DNA of 64,000 bases from CBDCYS01 sp965226185. Lineage in GTDB: Bacteria; Acidobacteriota; Terriglobia; Bryobacterales; UBA6623. Under the pieces are notes generated by a model. That model was given only the letters and a program-made list of their open reading frames with translations. It was not told the origin of the DNA and searched no databases. A program made the translations under genes and the position numbers. The stretch spans positions 248,001 through 312,000 of the forward strand of contig CBDDCT010000006.1 of the NCBI GenBank assembly GCA_965226185.1. The letters are read 5' to 3'. Below are positions 43,781-53,160 of this stretch, one piece after another; position 1 is the first letter of the stretch; each line of letters starts with the position of its first letter.

Positions 43781-43866
43781 TCTAAACAGCTCCATTCGCA
43801 AATTTTGGCGCCTGTATGGTCAGTCGTTACCGGTTCTGAATGAAAATTTCAAGCGACCCGACAGAG

Positions 43867-43886
43867 GCGTGGACGGAAGTCCACGC
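43867..43886. terminator. Hairpin between convergent genes, candidate bidirectional terminator
   Basis: GCGTGGAC-GGAA-GTCCACGC forms a perfect 8-bp stem with a GGAA tetraloop between the osmC-like gene stop (plus) and the aminotransferase stop (minus). No T-tract follows on either strand, so intrinsic termination is uncertain. Confidence 0.45.
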
Positions 43887-43938
43887 TCCATCGTAGTCGC
43901 GTCCTCCACCCGTCAACTCCGCGCTCGCTGAAGCCAAG

Positions 43939-45081
43939 CTACCCACGCTCAAGCCCTTCTCCGAGCCTCGCCAAATCCCCCTCGTCATTGAAAAAGTGAG
44001 GAGACACTCGCAGGTTGCCTTGCCGCGCCGCAACGACGATGCGTTTATCCCGCAGCCCAACGGCGAGTTCGGACACGTCGACGCCCGGGAATTGCCCGGT
44101 GACAATCGGTGAATCGTAGTGCGGATGCTCATCGCTTGCCAGCCGCCCTCCGCGGGAGCGAAGGACTTCCCGCGTTTTCTCCGCGAGTTGCTGGACACGC
44201 CACTCAATCGCCGCCGGGCCGATCGAATGAATCAGATCCAGGACCGCTCCCATGGCGAAGATGCCGCTGAAGTTCTGTATCCCGCCTTCGTACTTGATCG
44301 CGCCCGGCGGCAGCTCCGGGACACCGTGATGCAACCGGTCGACATCGCGCCAGTTCTTGTGACTGCGCCAGCTATAGAGGCTCGGCTTTAGCCACTCCCT
44401 CACTCGCGGTGCGACATAGGCGAACCCGATTCCGGTTGGCGAAAGCATCCACTTGTAGGCGTGCACAACCAGGAAATCGATCGCCGCCGCCTGAACGTCA
44501 ATTTGCAGCGCCCCGACGCTTTGCGTTCCGTCCACGCAAAAAAGGATGTCTCTCCTTCGCAGCTCAAGGCCGATCGCTTCGATTGGCGGACGAAGCCCGG
44601 TCGAGTAGTTCACGGTGCTCATCAAAACCAGCCGCGTTCGTGGCGTCAGCGCCTCGATAAAACGGTCCAGCGAAAAGCGGCCATCCGGCAGTTCAAGCTC
44701 CGTGAGTGAAACCCCGGCGCTCCCGAGCACTTTAGGGAAATACAGATTGTTGGGAAACTCGTGAGTGAGCGTGACAATTTCATCGCCCGATTTCCAGTCG
44801 ATGCCGCCGATGAGCCAAGCCAGGGCGGCCCCGGCATTCGGAATGAATGCGATGTCTTCGGCCCCGGCGCCTATAAGTTTCGCGGCGGCGGCCCGCACAA
44901 CATCCGCTTGGGTATACCAGTCGAGAAAGTCCAGCGACGCCGTTTCGTCGCGTTTCCGCACGTGCGCCGCCGCCGCTTCCGCCGCGCACTGCGGGACGGG
45001 GCCAAATGTCGCCGCGTTGAGGTAGACCCAATCCTTCAGGACGGGAAACTGCTCCCGCAGCGGTTGCCATTCGGTAGACAT
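43939..45081 (-). CDS. Class V aminotransferase / cysteine desulfurase-like enzyme
   Basis: 380-residue PLP enzyme of the NifS/CsdA-like aminotransferase class V. WVYLNAATFGPVPQCAAEAA near the start, EIVTLTHEFPNNLY, LVLMSTVNYSTGLRPPIEAIG, FCVDGTQSVGALQIDV and FLVVHAYKWMLSPTGIGFAYV with PLP lysine K210 are clear. A catalytic cysteine loop of true desulfurases (near residue 330) was not found, so amino-acid lyase or transaminase activity is equally possible. No Isc/Suf partner lies nearby. It is convergent with the osmC-like gene. Confidence 0.85.
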   Translation of the reverse strand: MSTEWQPLREQFPVLKDWVYLNAATFGPVPQCAAEAAAAHVRKRDETASLDFLDWYTQADVVRAAAAKLIGAGAEDIAFIPNAGAALAWLIGGIDWKSGDEIVTLTHEFPNNLYFPKVLGSAGVSLTELELPDGRFSLDRFIEALTPRTRLVLMSTVNYSTGLRPPIEAIGLELRRRDILFCVDGTQSVGALQIDVQAAAIDFLVVHAYKWMLSPTGIGFAYVAPRVREWLKPSLYSWRSHKNWRDVDRLHHGVPELPPGAIKYEGGIQNFSGIFAMGAVLDLIHSIGPAAIEWRVQQLAEKTREVLRSRGGRLASDEHPHYDSPIVTGQFPGVDVSELAVGLRDKRIVVAARQGNLRVSPHFFNDEGDLARLGEGLERG

Positions 45082-45177
45082 TGTCTTAGCTTATCGATGT
45101 CTCAGCCTATCGACTGCGGAACCAGACACTGTGCTGGGCTCAACTCAGCCAATCTGAGAAAAAGCTCAACTTAGCTC

Positions 45178-45206
45178 TTGACAAAAGAGACGACCGGTCG
45201 TATAGT
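45178..45206 (+). promoter_or_regulatory. TetR-gene promoter with palindromic operator in the spacer
   Basis: TTGACA (45178-45183), a 17-base spacer and TATAGT (45201-45206) form a near-consensus sigma-70 promoter. The perfect palindrome ACGACCGGTCGT (45190-45201) fills the spacer, where bound repressor would block polymerase. A related site lies before the oxidoreductase gene. The ATG at 45213 is only 6 bases past the -10 box, so the transcript may be leaderless. Confidence 0.8.
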
Positions 45207-45212
45207 ATAAGT

Positions 45213-45803
45213 ATGCCAAGGCCACGCCGCAGCGATGACAACCGCGCCAAGCTGCTCGACGAGGGGCTTAACTCGTTCATCCGGCACGGTTACAACGGCA
45301 CCGGCCTCAAAGAAGTGCTCGATGCCGTGCAGGTCCCCAAGGGTTCGTTCTACAACTATTTCAAGAGCAAGGAGGACTTCGGCGCCGCGGTTGTCCGGCA
45401 CTATGCCGGCAAGTTCGGCGAGCGCATGAAGTTGCTCGCTGATCCCAAGGGCGATGCCCTAGCGGCTCTGAAGGAGTTTTTCAACCGTGAGATCGCCTTG
45501 TACGAAGCTTGCCCGACCGGATGTTTGGTGGGGAATCTGGCCGCGGAGCTGGGCGGCAGCATGGAACTGCCGCGACAGGCGATGGCCGAGGCTATGCATG
45601 GAACGCGGGACGCCCTCGCGGGCGCTCTGGCGCGAGCTCAACAGCAGGGGAGAATTCGCACGGATCTCCCTGCCGAGGATTTAGCAAACTTTCTCTTCAA
45701 TGCCTGGGAAGGCTCTCTGTTGCGGATGAAAATCGAGGGTTCAGTCGAACCACTGCGCAAATGCATCTCATTCGCCTTGGACGAGTTTTTTCGGCCGTGT
45801 TGA
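45213..45803 (+). CDS. TetR-family transcriptional regulator
   Basis: 196 residues. The N-terminal helix-turn-helix is clear: LLDEGLNSFIRHGYNGTGLKEVLDAVQVPKGSFYNYFKSKEDF. The ligand-binding half (about 70-196) contains ALAALKEFFNREIALYEACPTGCLVGN, resembling the AcuR/YxaF subgroup, whose members often control oxidoreductases. It probably represses itself and the oxidoreductase 68 bases downstream through the matching ACGACC(A/G)GTCGT sites. The ligand is unknown; the two cysteines in the CPTGC segment could make it thiol- or electrophile-sensitive, which is speculative. Confidence 0.88.
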   Translation: MPRPRRSDDNRAKLLDEGLNSFIRHGYNGTGLKEVLDAVQVPKGSFYNYFKSKEDFGAAVVRHYAGKFGERMKLLADPKGDALAALKEFFNREIALYEACPTGCLVGNLAAELGGSMELPRQAMAEAMHGTRDALAGALARAQQQGRIRTDLPAEDLANFLFNAWEGSLLRMKIEGSVEPLRKCISFALDEFFRPC

Positions 45804-45829
45804 GAGGTGATTTTTTGACCAAGTTAAAG

Positions 45830-45841
45830 ACGACCAGTCGT
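45830..45841 (+). promoter_or_regulatory. Second TetR operator upstream of the oxidoreductase gene
   Basis: ACGACCAGTCGT differs by one base from the perfect palindrome before the regulator gene and occupies the equivalent position between a TTGACC (45815-45820) and TATCGG. A normal leader with AAGGAG precedes the ATG at 45871. Confidence 0.7.
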
Positions 45842-45870
45842 ATCGGAAAGAAACCACAAGGAGAAAAATC

Positions 45871-46905
45871 ATGAAAGCAGCAGTCATTCACGAATTCGGC
45901 GATGCCGGCGTTCTCAAGTACGAAGAGGTACCGACCCCCAAACCCAAACCGGGCAACGTTCTGGTGAAGGTTCTCGCGGCGGGCGTAAACCGTTTCGACC
46001 ACTACCTTCGCGCGGGTGATGTCACCCGTGATCTGCCGCTACCGCACGTTTTTGGGGCCAACGCAGCGGGTGAAGTTACCGAATTAGGTCCCGAGGCGAA
46101 TACATTTCAAGTAGGGGACCGCGTCATTCCGGCGCCCGGGTTTCCCCTGAAGGAAGAAGACTACGGCATTTACCCCGCCAGCGCCGCGCCTAGCTTCACG
46201 CTGCCCGGCATCGGCCTCTGGGGTTCTTACGCCCAGTACATGGAGGTCCCGGCGCGTTTTCTGCTCAAGGATGACACGGGCTTGAAACCGGCGGAAGCCG
46301 CTTCACTGCCGATGGCCCTTGCGACCGGAGTCCGCACCGTGAAGGAAGTCGGCGGGGTCCAGGCTGGTGACAACGTTCTCATTCATTCGGGGGCTTCCGC
46401 GTCGGGAAGCGCCATGATTCAGATCGCGAAAGCCCTAGGAGCCAGCGTCGCCACCACGGTTCGCAGCGGCGCCAAAGGTGAGCTGGCCGAATCCATCGGA
46501 GCCGATCTGGTGATCAACACTCGCCAAGAGGACTTCGTGGCGGCGGTCAAGAAATGGACCGGCGGCCGAGGGGCGGATGTTGTGATCGATAACCTCGGCG
46601 GCGACGTACTTCCGAAGAGCATCGAGGCCGCCCGGTTTCAGGGTGTCATCGTCGCCTTCGGATTTGTGGCCGGCCTCGAAGTCACGTTCAACATCTTCGA
46701 GTTCTTCTCCGCGCAGAAGCAACTGCGTGGTTCAATGGGCGCGGACCCGAAGGACCTGGAATGGGGACTGGAGCAAGTTCGCGCGGGGCGAATCAAGCCG
46801 ACTGTCGGCCGCACGCTGCCGCTACGGCAGGCGGCCGAAGCGCATCGGCTGATCGCGTCAAACCAAATTGTCGGTAACATTGTGTTGCTGCCGTGGGAGG
46901 ACTGA
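45871..46905 (+). CDS. Zinc-type/quinone-oxidoreductase-like medium-chain dehydrogenase
   Basis: 344 residues of the MDR superfamily, quinone-oxidoreductase side. Motifs: VLAAGVNRFDHYLRAGD, HVFGANAAGEVTELG, GDRVIPAP, then the Rossmann site DNVLIHSGASASGSAMIQIAKALGA and VTLPRSIEAARF-like C-terminal blocks. The cysteine ligands for zinc are missing, as in NADPH:quinone reductases. Substrates are probably electrophilic enones or quinones. AAGGAG lies 9 bases before the ATG. It is controlled by the TetR operator at 45830-45841 and followed by the small membrane protein, probably in one operon. Confidence 0.85.
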   Translation: MKAAVIHEFGDAGVLKYEEVPTPKPKPGNVLVKVLAAGVNRFDHYLRAGDVTRDLPLPHVFGANAAGEVTELGPEANTFQVGDRVIPAPGFPLKEEDYGIYPASAAPSFTLPGIGLWGSYAQYMEVPARFLLKDDTGLKPAEAASLPMALATGVRTVKEVGGVQAGDNVLIHSGASASGSAMIQIAKALGASVATTVRSGAKGELAESIGADLVINTRQEDFVAAVKKWTGGRGADVVIDNLGGDVLPKSIEAARFQGVIVAFGFVAGLEVTFNIFEFFSAQKQLRGSMGADPKDLEWGLEQVRAGRIKPTVGRTLPLRQAAEAHRLIASNQIVGNIVLLPWED

Positions 46906-47005
46906 TGAGAGCCCGGATTTGCTGGGCGGAATCACCGGAGGGCCTGTCTGTCTGGTTCAAGAGCAGGTGGGCAGGCTCCTCCACATAGAAGTCAGGAGGT
47001 TAACC

Positions 47006-47416
47006 ATGAAAAGCTTTATCAAGTTCAACCTGGGGTTGATGAGATCGCCCCTTCAGGTGCGGCTCTGGCTTATGCTGCTGGTGGCGGTGAACATGGCTGC
47101 GCCGCTGTTCTTTCTTCTCCGTACGGAGGCGCAAGTTGTCTTGGCCGCGTTGGCGGCGTCCATGGCGCTGATGACCGTCTTGACCGGCCTCACCGGATTC
47201 ACCCGCCTGCTCAGTGTCGGCCACATCTTCTGGATTCCGATGATCGGCTGGCTGTGGGGCAGACTCGATCAGATTCCGGCGGACGACGTGTTTGGTATCT
47301 GGATCCGGGTATTGATGATGCTCAACAGTATCTCACTGGTGTTGGACACGGTTGAGGTTGTGCGCTATATCAAGGGTGACCGCGAAGAGCTCGTCGAGGG
47401 CCTTCCCGCTTCGTGA
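47006..47416 (+). CDS. Four-helix membrane protein of unknown function
   Basis: 136 residues with about four hydrophobic segments: VRLWLMLLVAVNMAAPLFFL, VVLAALAASMALMTVLTGL, GHIFWIPMIGWLWG and IRVLMMLNSISLVLDTVEVV, ending in a charged tail. AGGAGGT 6 bases before the ATG strongly supports the start. It lies 100 bases after the oxidoreductase and probably shares its TetR-controlled transcript. No family function is recognised; it may be a membrane partner of the oxidoreductase. Confidence 0.75.
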   Translation: MKSFIKFNLGLMRSPLQVRLWLMLLVAVNMAAPLFFLLRTEAQVVLAALAASMALMTVLTGLTGFTRLLSVGHIFWIPMIGWLWGRLDQIPADDVFGIWIRVLMMLNSISLVLDTVEVVRYIKGDREELVEGLPAS

Positions 47417-48212
47417 CGGAGATCACATGGACAGTTCGTTTCCATGAACCTGGGGTTCATAAAACCGCCATGAAAATGGCCCCCGATCGATTCCAACAAA
47501 CCGCCGGTTCCGTCGCGGCAGAAACGGCGAATCCGCCAAATCCGGGGCGCCAAGGCCCAGATGGGCCTGCCGCCGGACGCGCCGCTGCCGGGCAAGACCC
47601 CGCGACGTTTCATCCGTAGCGGGGCGCCGTGGCTGGCGGCTACTCGGGCCGTGGATTCAGCGCTCAGCCAGTTCGGCCGGCAGACGAGGACAAAACCGCG
47701 CAAGTCCTATCAACCGGCGTTTGCGTCACGTGCCTCTAAGAAAGATATTCCCCGTGTTTTCAACAAAATCGCCTCCTCAGGGATTGACACCCGCAATTGA
47801 TCCGTTATGCTGATAGCGGTGATCAATCGATTGACGAACGATCATCCACAAACCAATGAAAAGGCGAACTGGACTCTGCAAGGCCAAAAAATCCCCAACC
47901 CCTTACATTTTCTGTAGAATACTGCAATGAGCCCTTCCAGTTAACTGAAACAAAATGACTTACGCGCCTGCCCCAGATTCACGCCGCAGCGCTTAGAGTC
48001 GAGCTTTAACGTGCATAGTGCTCCAAAAGCCAAGGAAGGTCGTCGAAAACGGGCCACTTTGCCCCACGAAGCGGAACTCCGAAGCCGCGAAGTTCCCGTA
48101 ACCAACATGCCAACCCCTTTCTCGATCAAGTGCGCGCGGAGGTGCGCCGTTTTTCACGAAATGCCGGGCCGCAAATCGAAAATTCCGGCTTAGAGCCAAC
48201 GGAGCGCAGATT
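47417..48212. other. Gap of about 800 bases without a supported gene
   Basis: Short frames on both strands are arginine/proline-rich or lack family features. The part 47740-48000 is AT-richer. No RNA gene, terminal repeat or conserved motif was found. It borders the gene graveyard that begins at 48213 and may hold decayed DNA beyond recognition. Confidence 0.5.
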
Positions 48213-48497
48213 ATGATTCATCTCAACCAAGACGTTCGTGAACCGGGTTCTTTAGTGAGAAAAGGATTGCTGCTGTTGTGGGCGACCGCGGTGGGCTGCG
48301 CGATTGTGGGCAGTCCGGCGGTCGGTGTTGCACAGAGTGCCGATCTGTCGAAAGGGCTGTTGGGACACTGGAGGTTCGAGGAGGACGTCTCGGACAGTTC
48401 TGCAAACGGCAAGAATGGCGTGGCCACGGGCGATCCTGTATTTGTGAAAGGGAAGATCGGCAAAGCCATAAAACTCGACGGCCGTAGCCAGTTCGTA
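48213..48497 (+). pseudogene. Truncated secreted LamG/concanavalin-like protein
   Basis: Starts with a signal peptide (LLLLWATAVGCAIVGSPAVGVAQS), followed by GLLGHWRFEEDVSDSSANGKNG and VKGKIGKAIKLDGRSQFV, the opening strands of a LamG domain. The homology stops at V (48495-48497), where the reverse strand of another truncated gene begins. About 100 residues or more of the domain are missing, so the gene is broken. Confidence 0.65.
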
Positions 48498-48841
48498 AGC
48501 CATCGCTTTCTCTTGGGCGACGCCGCTGAAGACCACCTCGTCGCGCACGGCTCGCTGGCGGCGCAGGCGGTTGGCGGTTTCGTCCTTGCGTTCTCCCGAC
48601 TTGAACCGTACCATCGGGATGTGTTGTTGCTCGGCGTATTGCTGCAGCCGCCCGACGAAGCGTTTGGTGATCTGAGCTAGCAAAGCGGGTGAAGCGATGG
48701 GCTTGCCCAGATGCTCGCTGAGGAACCACCGCAACCCCCGCCGTGAGTCAGTTGTGGCACCCAGCCGTTGAGGTAGACGCGGTCCGCGCACTCGACTTCC
48801 AGGGTTAGGTGGCCTTCCAGCAGATCACCGATGTTTGCCAT
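48498..48841 (-). pseudogene. Truncated, frameshifted protein of an uncharacterised mobile-DNA-associated family
   Basis: ATG at 48841 reads MANIGDLLEGHLTLEVECADRVYLNGWVPQ. After a frame change it continues WFLSEHLGKPIASPALLAQI and IPMVRFKSGERKDETA, then GVAQEKAMAYE and stops at the junction with the LamG remnant. I recognise the family pattern from proteins often found beside integrase-like elements in other bacteria, but I cannot name a function. The frameshift (near 48735) and truncated C-terminus make it a pseudogene. Confidence 0.55.
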
Positions 48842-49004
48842 AACGCGGGAATTCTACAATATTTGCATCGAGAGCAACTCGTCGGTTTGAGGTCGCAGAC
48901 CTCGCTAGCTACTTTCCGGCGGAAAAAGGCCTTTTCGGAGGAAGCCCGCTGCGGAAACCGCCGGAAGCTGGAATTGCGCAGCGCCGATTTCGGCGCCGGC
49001 AGGG

Positions 49005-50210
49005 ACCCAAGCTCTCGCGCATGGCAACGTCGGCCGCGTTTCGAACCAAGCCAATGACAAGCGGCGCGAGCAGGTTCTCGAGTTGGTGCGCGAGAACTAT
49101 TCGGGCGAGCCGCACGAGCGCTTTGCGCCAACGCTGGCGTCGCAACATCTGGCGGCCGCTCACCGCCTCGAAGTGCCGCCGGAAACCTTGCGGCACTGCA
49201 TCCTCGCCGCCGGTCCGTGGAGTCGCCGCCACAAACGCCGGGCGCACTGCGGGGAGCTGATTCAACTCGACGGCTCGCACCACGACTGGCTGGAACGACG
49301 CGGCCCGAAAGGCTGCCTGATGAACTTCGCCGGCGATGCGGCCGGCCAGGCGCTGCGCCGCTTCTCAAGCGAGGAAACGACTTGGGCGGCGGCCGACCTG
49401 CTCCCAGCCTGGCTGCGTCAGTACGGCGTTCCCAAGGCGTTGTCGTGCCACTGGAAGAACGTCTCCAAGCGCCAGCCGACGTCGCGCCAAGCGCTCGAAG
49501 GCATCGAGCCCGAGACACAGTTCGGACGCATGTGCGCCAAGCTGGGCAGGGGCATCGTGGCCGCTTCGTCGCCGCAAGCGAAGGGCCGCGTGGAGCGCCA
49601 TCACGGCACGCATCAAGACCGCCTGATCAAGAAGATGCTACTCCAAGGCATTGCCGATTAGGAGGCGGCGAAGCGCTATCTCGAAGAACAGTATCTGGAG
49701 GAACACAACGCCAAGTTTGTCCGCGAAGCGGCGGCGGGAGTGGACCTTCCCGGCGTGTGTCGAAGCGCCTGGACTTGAAGCGGGTCTTTTGCTTGGAGGC
49801 CGAGTCGCGAGTGGTCTACGAGGGCCGCGCGGTAGCTCTTGAAGAGATCGCCCAGCCGCGGCCGAAGCCGCCTCCAGAGCCGCAACAACCAGCGGCTCCG
49901 CAGCGGTTCAAGCCGGCGGCGGCCCCTCCTGGCGTAAGTCGCCGCAGCCGAAAAAGCGCGCGGCGACGACCTAAAAAAGACAGGGCTATTGAAATGCCGG
50001 GCCGGACGGAAAGCGTGGTAAACCTCGGCGAACAGCGAAGAGGGTTCGCATCGCAACGAGAGCTTTCCCACCCTCCCTTGGAAATCGCTAAAGCGATTCC
50101 CACATTCCCACAGCCCCGACGAGGATTCTCGCTTGCAAACTTACAAACAACAAAACCAAGGGGACATTTTTACTGGGCTACCGCAGGGGACATTTCTATT
50201 GGGCCTTGAC
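49005..50210 (+). pseudogene. ISNCY-type transposase remnant with stops and frameshifts
   Basis: Reading blocks: NDKRREQVLELVRENYSGEPHE, HCGELIQLDGSHHDWLERRGPKGCLMNFAGDAAG (first catalytic D), LPRALSCHW-like, and SSPQAKGRVERHHGTHQDRLIKK (third catalytic residue region). A TAG at 49659-49661 interrupts; KRYLEEQYLEEHNAKF follows in the same frame. The terminal DLKRVFCLEAESRVVYEGRAV part is in another frame. Near the end a motif GGGGACATTTCTATTGGGCC (50183-50204) and a second copy beginning GGGGACATTTTTACTGGG (50160 region) resemble a terminal repeat. The left end was not found. Inactive element. Confidence 0.7.
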
Positions 50211-50264
50211 ACACCGAGAATCGGGTAGTTGACCCCGCGAGAATCTTCTGTTAGGACAAGAGAT

Positions 50265-50642
50265 ATGTCCGGCCCTATCGATCCAAAGGCTGTTCTGCCC
50301 TACGCCGCGGAGAAATACGGGAGCCGCTATTCCGATGAGCAGTTCTGGGCAAAGGTCCGGCGCTATGCGAAGGCGGCAGGGAAGAATGTAGTCGAGACGG
50401 CGCTGCAGTTGTACTATGCCGCCGAATCGCCGAAAACACCCGCCGGCGCCAAGGGCGTGATCTACGGGGCCCTGGCGTACTTCATCTCGCCGATCGACAT
50501 CATTCCCGACCTTCTGCCCGGCGTGGGCTATATGGACGACCTGACCGTCCTGCTGGCCGCCATCGGGATCGTCGCGGCGAACATCTCTCCCGAGATAAAG
50601 AAGCAGGCACGGATCAAGGTCAACGAGTGGTTCACCGACTGA
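50265..50642 (+). CDS. DUF1232 / YkvA-like membrane-associated protein
   Basis: 125 residues. The motif GALAYFISPIDIIPDLLPGVGYMDDLTVLLAAIG is the DUF1232 signature with its hydrophobic helix, preceded by a charged segment (KVRRYAKAAGKNVVETALQLYYAAESP). Function of the family is unknown. I chose ATG 50265; an upstream in-frame TTG extension reads out of the adjacent transposase-remnant DNA. Confidence 0.8.
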   Translation: MSGPIDPKAVLPYAAEKYGSRYSDEQFWAKVRRYAKAAGKNVVETALQLYYAAESPKTPAGAKGVIYGALAYFISPIDIIPDLLPGVGYMDDLTVLLAAIGIVAANISPEIKKQARIKVNEWFTD

Positions 50643-51291
50643 TCGCGGCGGGTCGCAAATCTGGCCGCCGTGAACGATTATAGAATCAACCTTTCAGTTT
50701 CTATGTAAGGAACAATATTATTTTTCTGTAAACTCAAAAACTTTATAGGATCATTACGTACTGCGATGATACAATAAACGCGTACTGGTCGTACGGGGCA
50801 AAAGGTTTGCGTAACATGGGGCAAACCCTGATAGGAGATCAGTCTGGTTCGCTTGTCGGCGTCCACTACCTCCTTGATTCCGGAGAGACCGTTCATCTGC
50901 GCGTCTTGCGTGAAAAGTCATCAGATCGCTGGAAGGCACAGCTATCCGGCAGGGCGTTTTCCTTCGCTGCCCACACGAAGCAACGAGAGGACGCCGCAGT
51001 TCGGGTTGTCACTTGGTTTCGGCGGGCTTTCCCGCGCCACTTGTGCAACCCAAAGTGCCAGACTCGAGCGTTTGGACGCGTTGAAGAAAAACTAGCTGAA
51101 GGGGAATTCGCTTTCGGCCCGCATGCAGCAACTTCCAACAGGTCGAGTCCCGAAACCAAGAACGTTCCTTCACGAAACCCCAGCGCGTGATTTGGCTGTC
51201 AAGAATAAGCGTGTGCGAGATCTTGCGTTGTTCCGCGGGAAGTCTCTCTGACCGGAAGATCTGATTCCACCTGTTGCTTGCGGAAGCGCTG
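50643..51291. other. Gap of about 650 bases without a supported gene
   Basis: The segment 50680-50780 is strongly AT-rich and contains inverted short words, while 50800-51200 has a plus-strand frame with uneven composition and no recognised motif. Neither strand offers a credible protein. I see no RNA gene. Confidence 0.5.
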
Positions 51292-53154
51292 CTAGCGGCG
51301 CCGTTCGAGCGTGACTTTGGCGCTGACCGTTTCGCCGCCGCGCAGAACTCTCACTTCAACCACATCGCCCACTTTGCTGTCCCGTAGCGCGTAAGTAAAG
51401 TCATAGAGGTTCTTGATGGGCTTGTCGCCGAATTGGATCAGAATGTCGTCGCCCCTGAGTCCGGCCTTCGCGGCAGGCGAGCCTGGGGTCACGTCGGCAA
51501 ATTTGACGCCGGTCTCCACCTCTCCAAAATCGGGAACCGAGCCGAACCAAGGACCGTAGCCGCCGCCACCGCCGCCCGGCCGCCCGCCGCGTGCCGGGGG
51601 AGCGACCTTGGCGAACTTGGGACGCTCTTCGGCGGCCTGCAGCTCACCTGCAATCTCGGCAACCATGTCGATCAAGCGCGCGGCCGACTCGCCGTCAATC
51701 TTGTCCCAGGTGTCGGTTGGCTTATGGTAGTCGGAATGCAGCCCGGAGAAGAAGAAAAGTACCGGGACATTCTTGGCGACAAACGACGTGTGATCGCTCG
51801 AGCTGTAGGCTGATTTGGAACGGTCGAGCTTGAAGCCGTGTTTCCCATTGACCCGTTTGATCAGCGACTCGAACGTGGAGCCGGTCCCCACGCCGCCGAC
51901 ATAAACCTTGTTTTTCTTGATTCGCCCCACCATGTCCATATTCAGCATGGCGGCGGCCTGCTCAATCGGACGGGTGGGGTGATTCACCCAATGCGATGAG
52001 CCGAGCAAACCGATCTCTTCCCCGGAGAAAGCCAGAAACAAAAGACCGCGCTTGAGAGTTTCCCTCCGCGCCGAGAACAAGCGCGCCAGTTCCATCAATC
52101 CGGCTGTCCCGGAGGCATTGTCGTCGGCTCCGTGGTGAACCTTGCCTATTTTGGAGGGGGCCAGCGAGTTCTGGTCTCCAAGGCCCAGATGGTCGTAGTG
52201 AGCTCCGATGACGATGTATTCGTCAGTTTTTCCCGGCAGATAGCCGGCCACGTTGTGGACCGTGGCGTGGCGGCGTTCAATATCCACGTCGATGGAGACG
52301 GTCATCGACTCGGGAAACGGGAACGATTGCGGCTGGGGCCCCTGGTTGATTTCCGCCTGGATGTCGTTGAGCGACTTGCCGGCTTCGGCGAACCACTTCT
52401 CGGCGACCGCATTCGTGATGTGAGCCATCAGGATTCCGGCGTCGTCAGGGCCGGCAATGCCACCGAACTTCAGCAGGACGTCTTCGTCCTTGTCGTCCGA
52501 CGTTCTGTCGTCCAACGTTCCGTTGACGAGCAGCACCGCCTTGGCTCCTCGGTTACGGGCGTTGATGGCCTTTTTGATGAGGTGGGAATGGTGAGTATAG
52601 TGCTGGGCCTTCCCGTCGATTTCGGAAAACCGCGGCGGCTCGTATCGCAGCACGAGGACGATCTTGTCCTTTACATCGAGATGAGTGTAGTCGTCGTAGC
52701 CGAACTCGGAGGCGGAGGCCCCGTAGCCGACGAAAACAAGCGGGCCGCTTACCGAACCCGCGGATGAGAAGTTGACCGGGACATAGTCCTCGCCCAGCTT
52801 CAGGCCGTGCTCTGAGCCGCCCGCGCGGACGACCAGGCGATTGTTCGATCCCATCCGAGCCCCGGTAGTGACCGTGTAAGGCTGCAGATACGAGTGGCCG
52901 CCGGCGCCTGGTTCCAAGCCGGCACGCTTAAATTGGCCGGCGATGTAGGCGGCGGCCTGTTCAAGTCCGGGCGTCCCGGCTGCTCTGCCTTTTAGTTCAG
53001 GCGAAGCCAGAAACTTGACGTGCTCGATGTATCGGGCTTCGTCGGCCTTTTGGCCGAGCCTGGCGGGAGCGGCAATTGCGACTATCGAGCAAAATACCAG
53101 CGCTAATCCGCTAAGCGCGAGGCGCGGGTATGACTGTCGAGTTGATATTCGCAC
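51292..53154 (-). CDS. M28-family secreted aminopeptidase with PDZ domain
   Basis: 620 residues. A signal peptide (LALSGLALVFCSIVAIAAPA) is followed by the M28 N-terminal part, a PA-like insert (SAGSVSGPLVFVGYGASASEF), then the zinc-peptidase core: YIVIGAHYDHLGLG, HHGADDNASGTAGLMELAR, LLFLAFSGEEIGLLGS, LNMDMVGR and the terminal ligand region HSDYHKPTDTWDKID, which supply the usual two-zinc ligand set. A glycine-rich linker (RPGGGGGGYGPW) leads to a C-terminal PDZ domain (GSPAAKAGLRGDDILIQFGDKPIKN). Acts in the periplasm or outside the cell on peptide N-termini. The preceding gene, a thioredoxin-like protein, ends 6 bases before its start, so the pair is co-transcribed. Confidence 0.92.
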   Translation of the reverse strand: MRISTRQSYPRLALSGLALVFCSIVAIAAPARLGQKADEARYIEHVKFLASPELKGRAAGTPGLEQAAAYIAGQFKRAGLEPGAGGHSYLQPYTVTTGARMGSNNRLVVRAGGSEHGLKLGEDYVPVNFSSAGSVSGPLVFVGYGASASEFGYDDYTHLDVKDKIVLVLRYEPPRFSEIDGKAQHYTHHSHLIKKAINARNRGAKAVLLVNGTLDDRTSDDKDEDVLLKFGGIAGPDDAGILMAHITNAVAEKWFAEAGKSLNDIQAEINQGPQPQSFPFPESMTVSIDVDIERRHATVHNVAGYLPGKTDEYIVIGAHYDHLGLGDQNSLAPSKIGKVHHGADDNASGTAGLMELARLFSARRETLKRGLLFLAFSGEEIGLLGSSHWVNHPTRPIEQAAAMLNMDMVGRIKKNKVYVGGVGTGSTFESLIKRVNGKHGFKLDRSKSAYSSSDHTSFVAKNVPVLFFFSGLHSDYHKPTDTWDKIDGESAARLIDMVAEIAGELQAAEERPKFAKVAPPARGGRPGGGGGGYGPWFGSVPDFGEVETGVKFADVTPGSPAAKAGLRGDDILIQFGDKPIKNLYDFTYALRDSKVGDVVEVRVLRGGETVSAKVTLERRR

Positions 53155-53160
53155 GGGGAT

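Noticed and set aside
47561..47800. 79-residue plus-strand frame in the 47.4-48.2 kb gap
   Set aside because: Uneven composition and no family; overlapping frames on the other strand are equally long.
50807..51190. 127-residue plus-strand frame
   Set aside because: Late part is arginine/serine-rich with abrupt composition change; no motif or ribosome-binding site.
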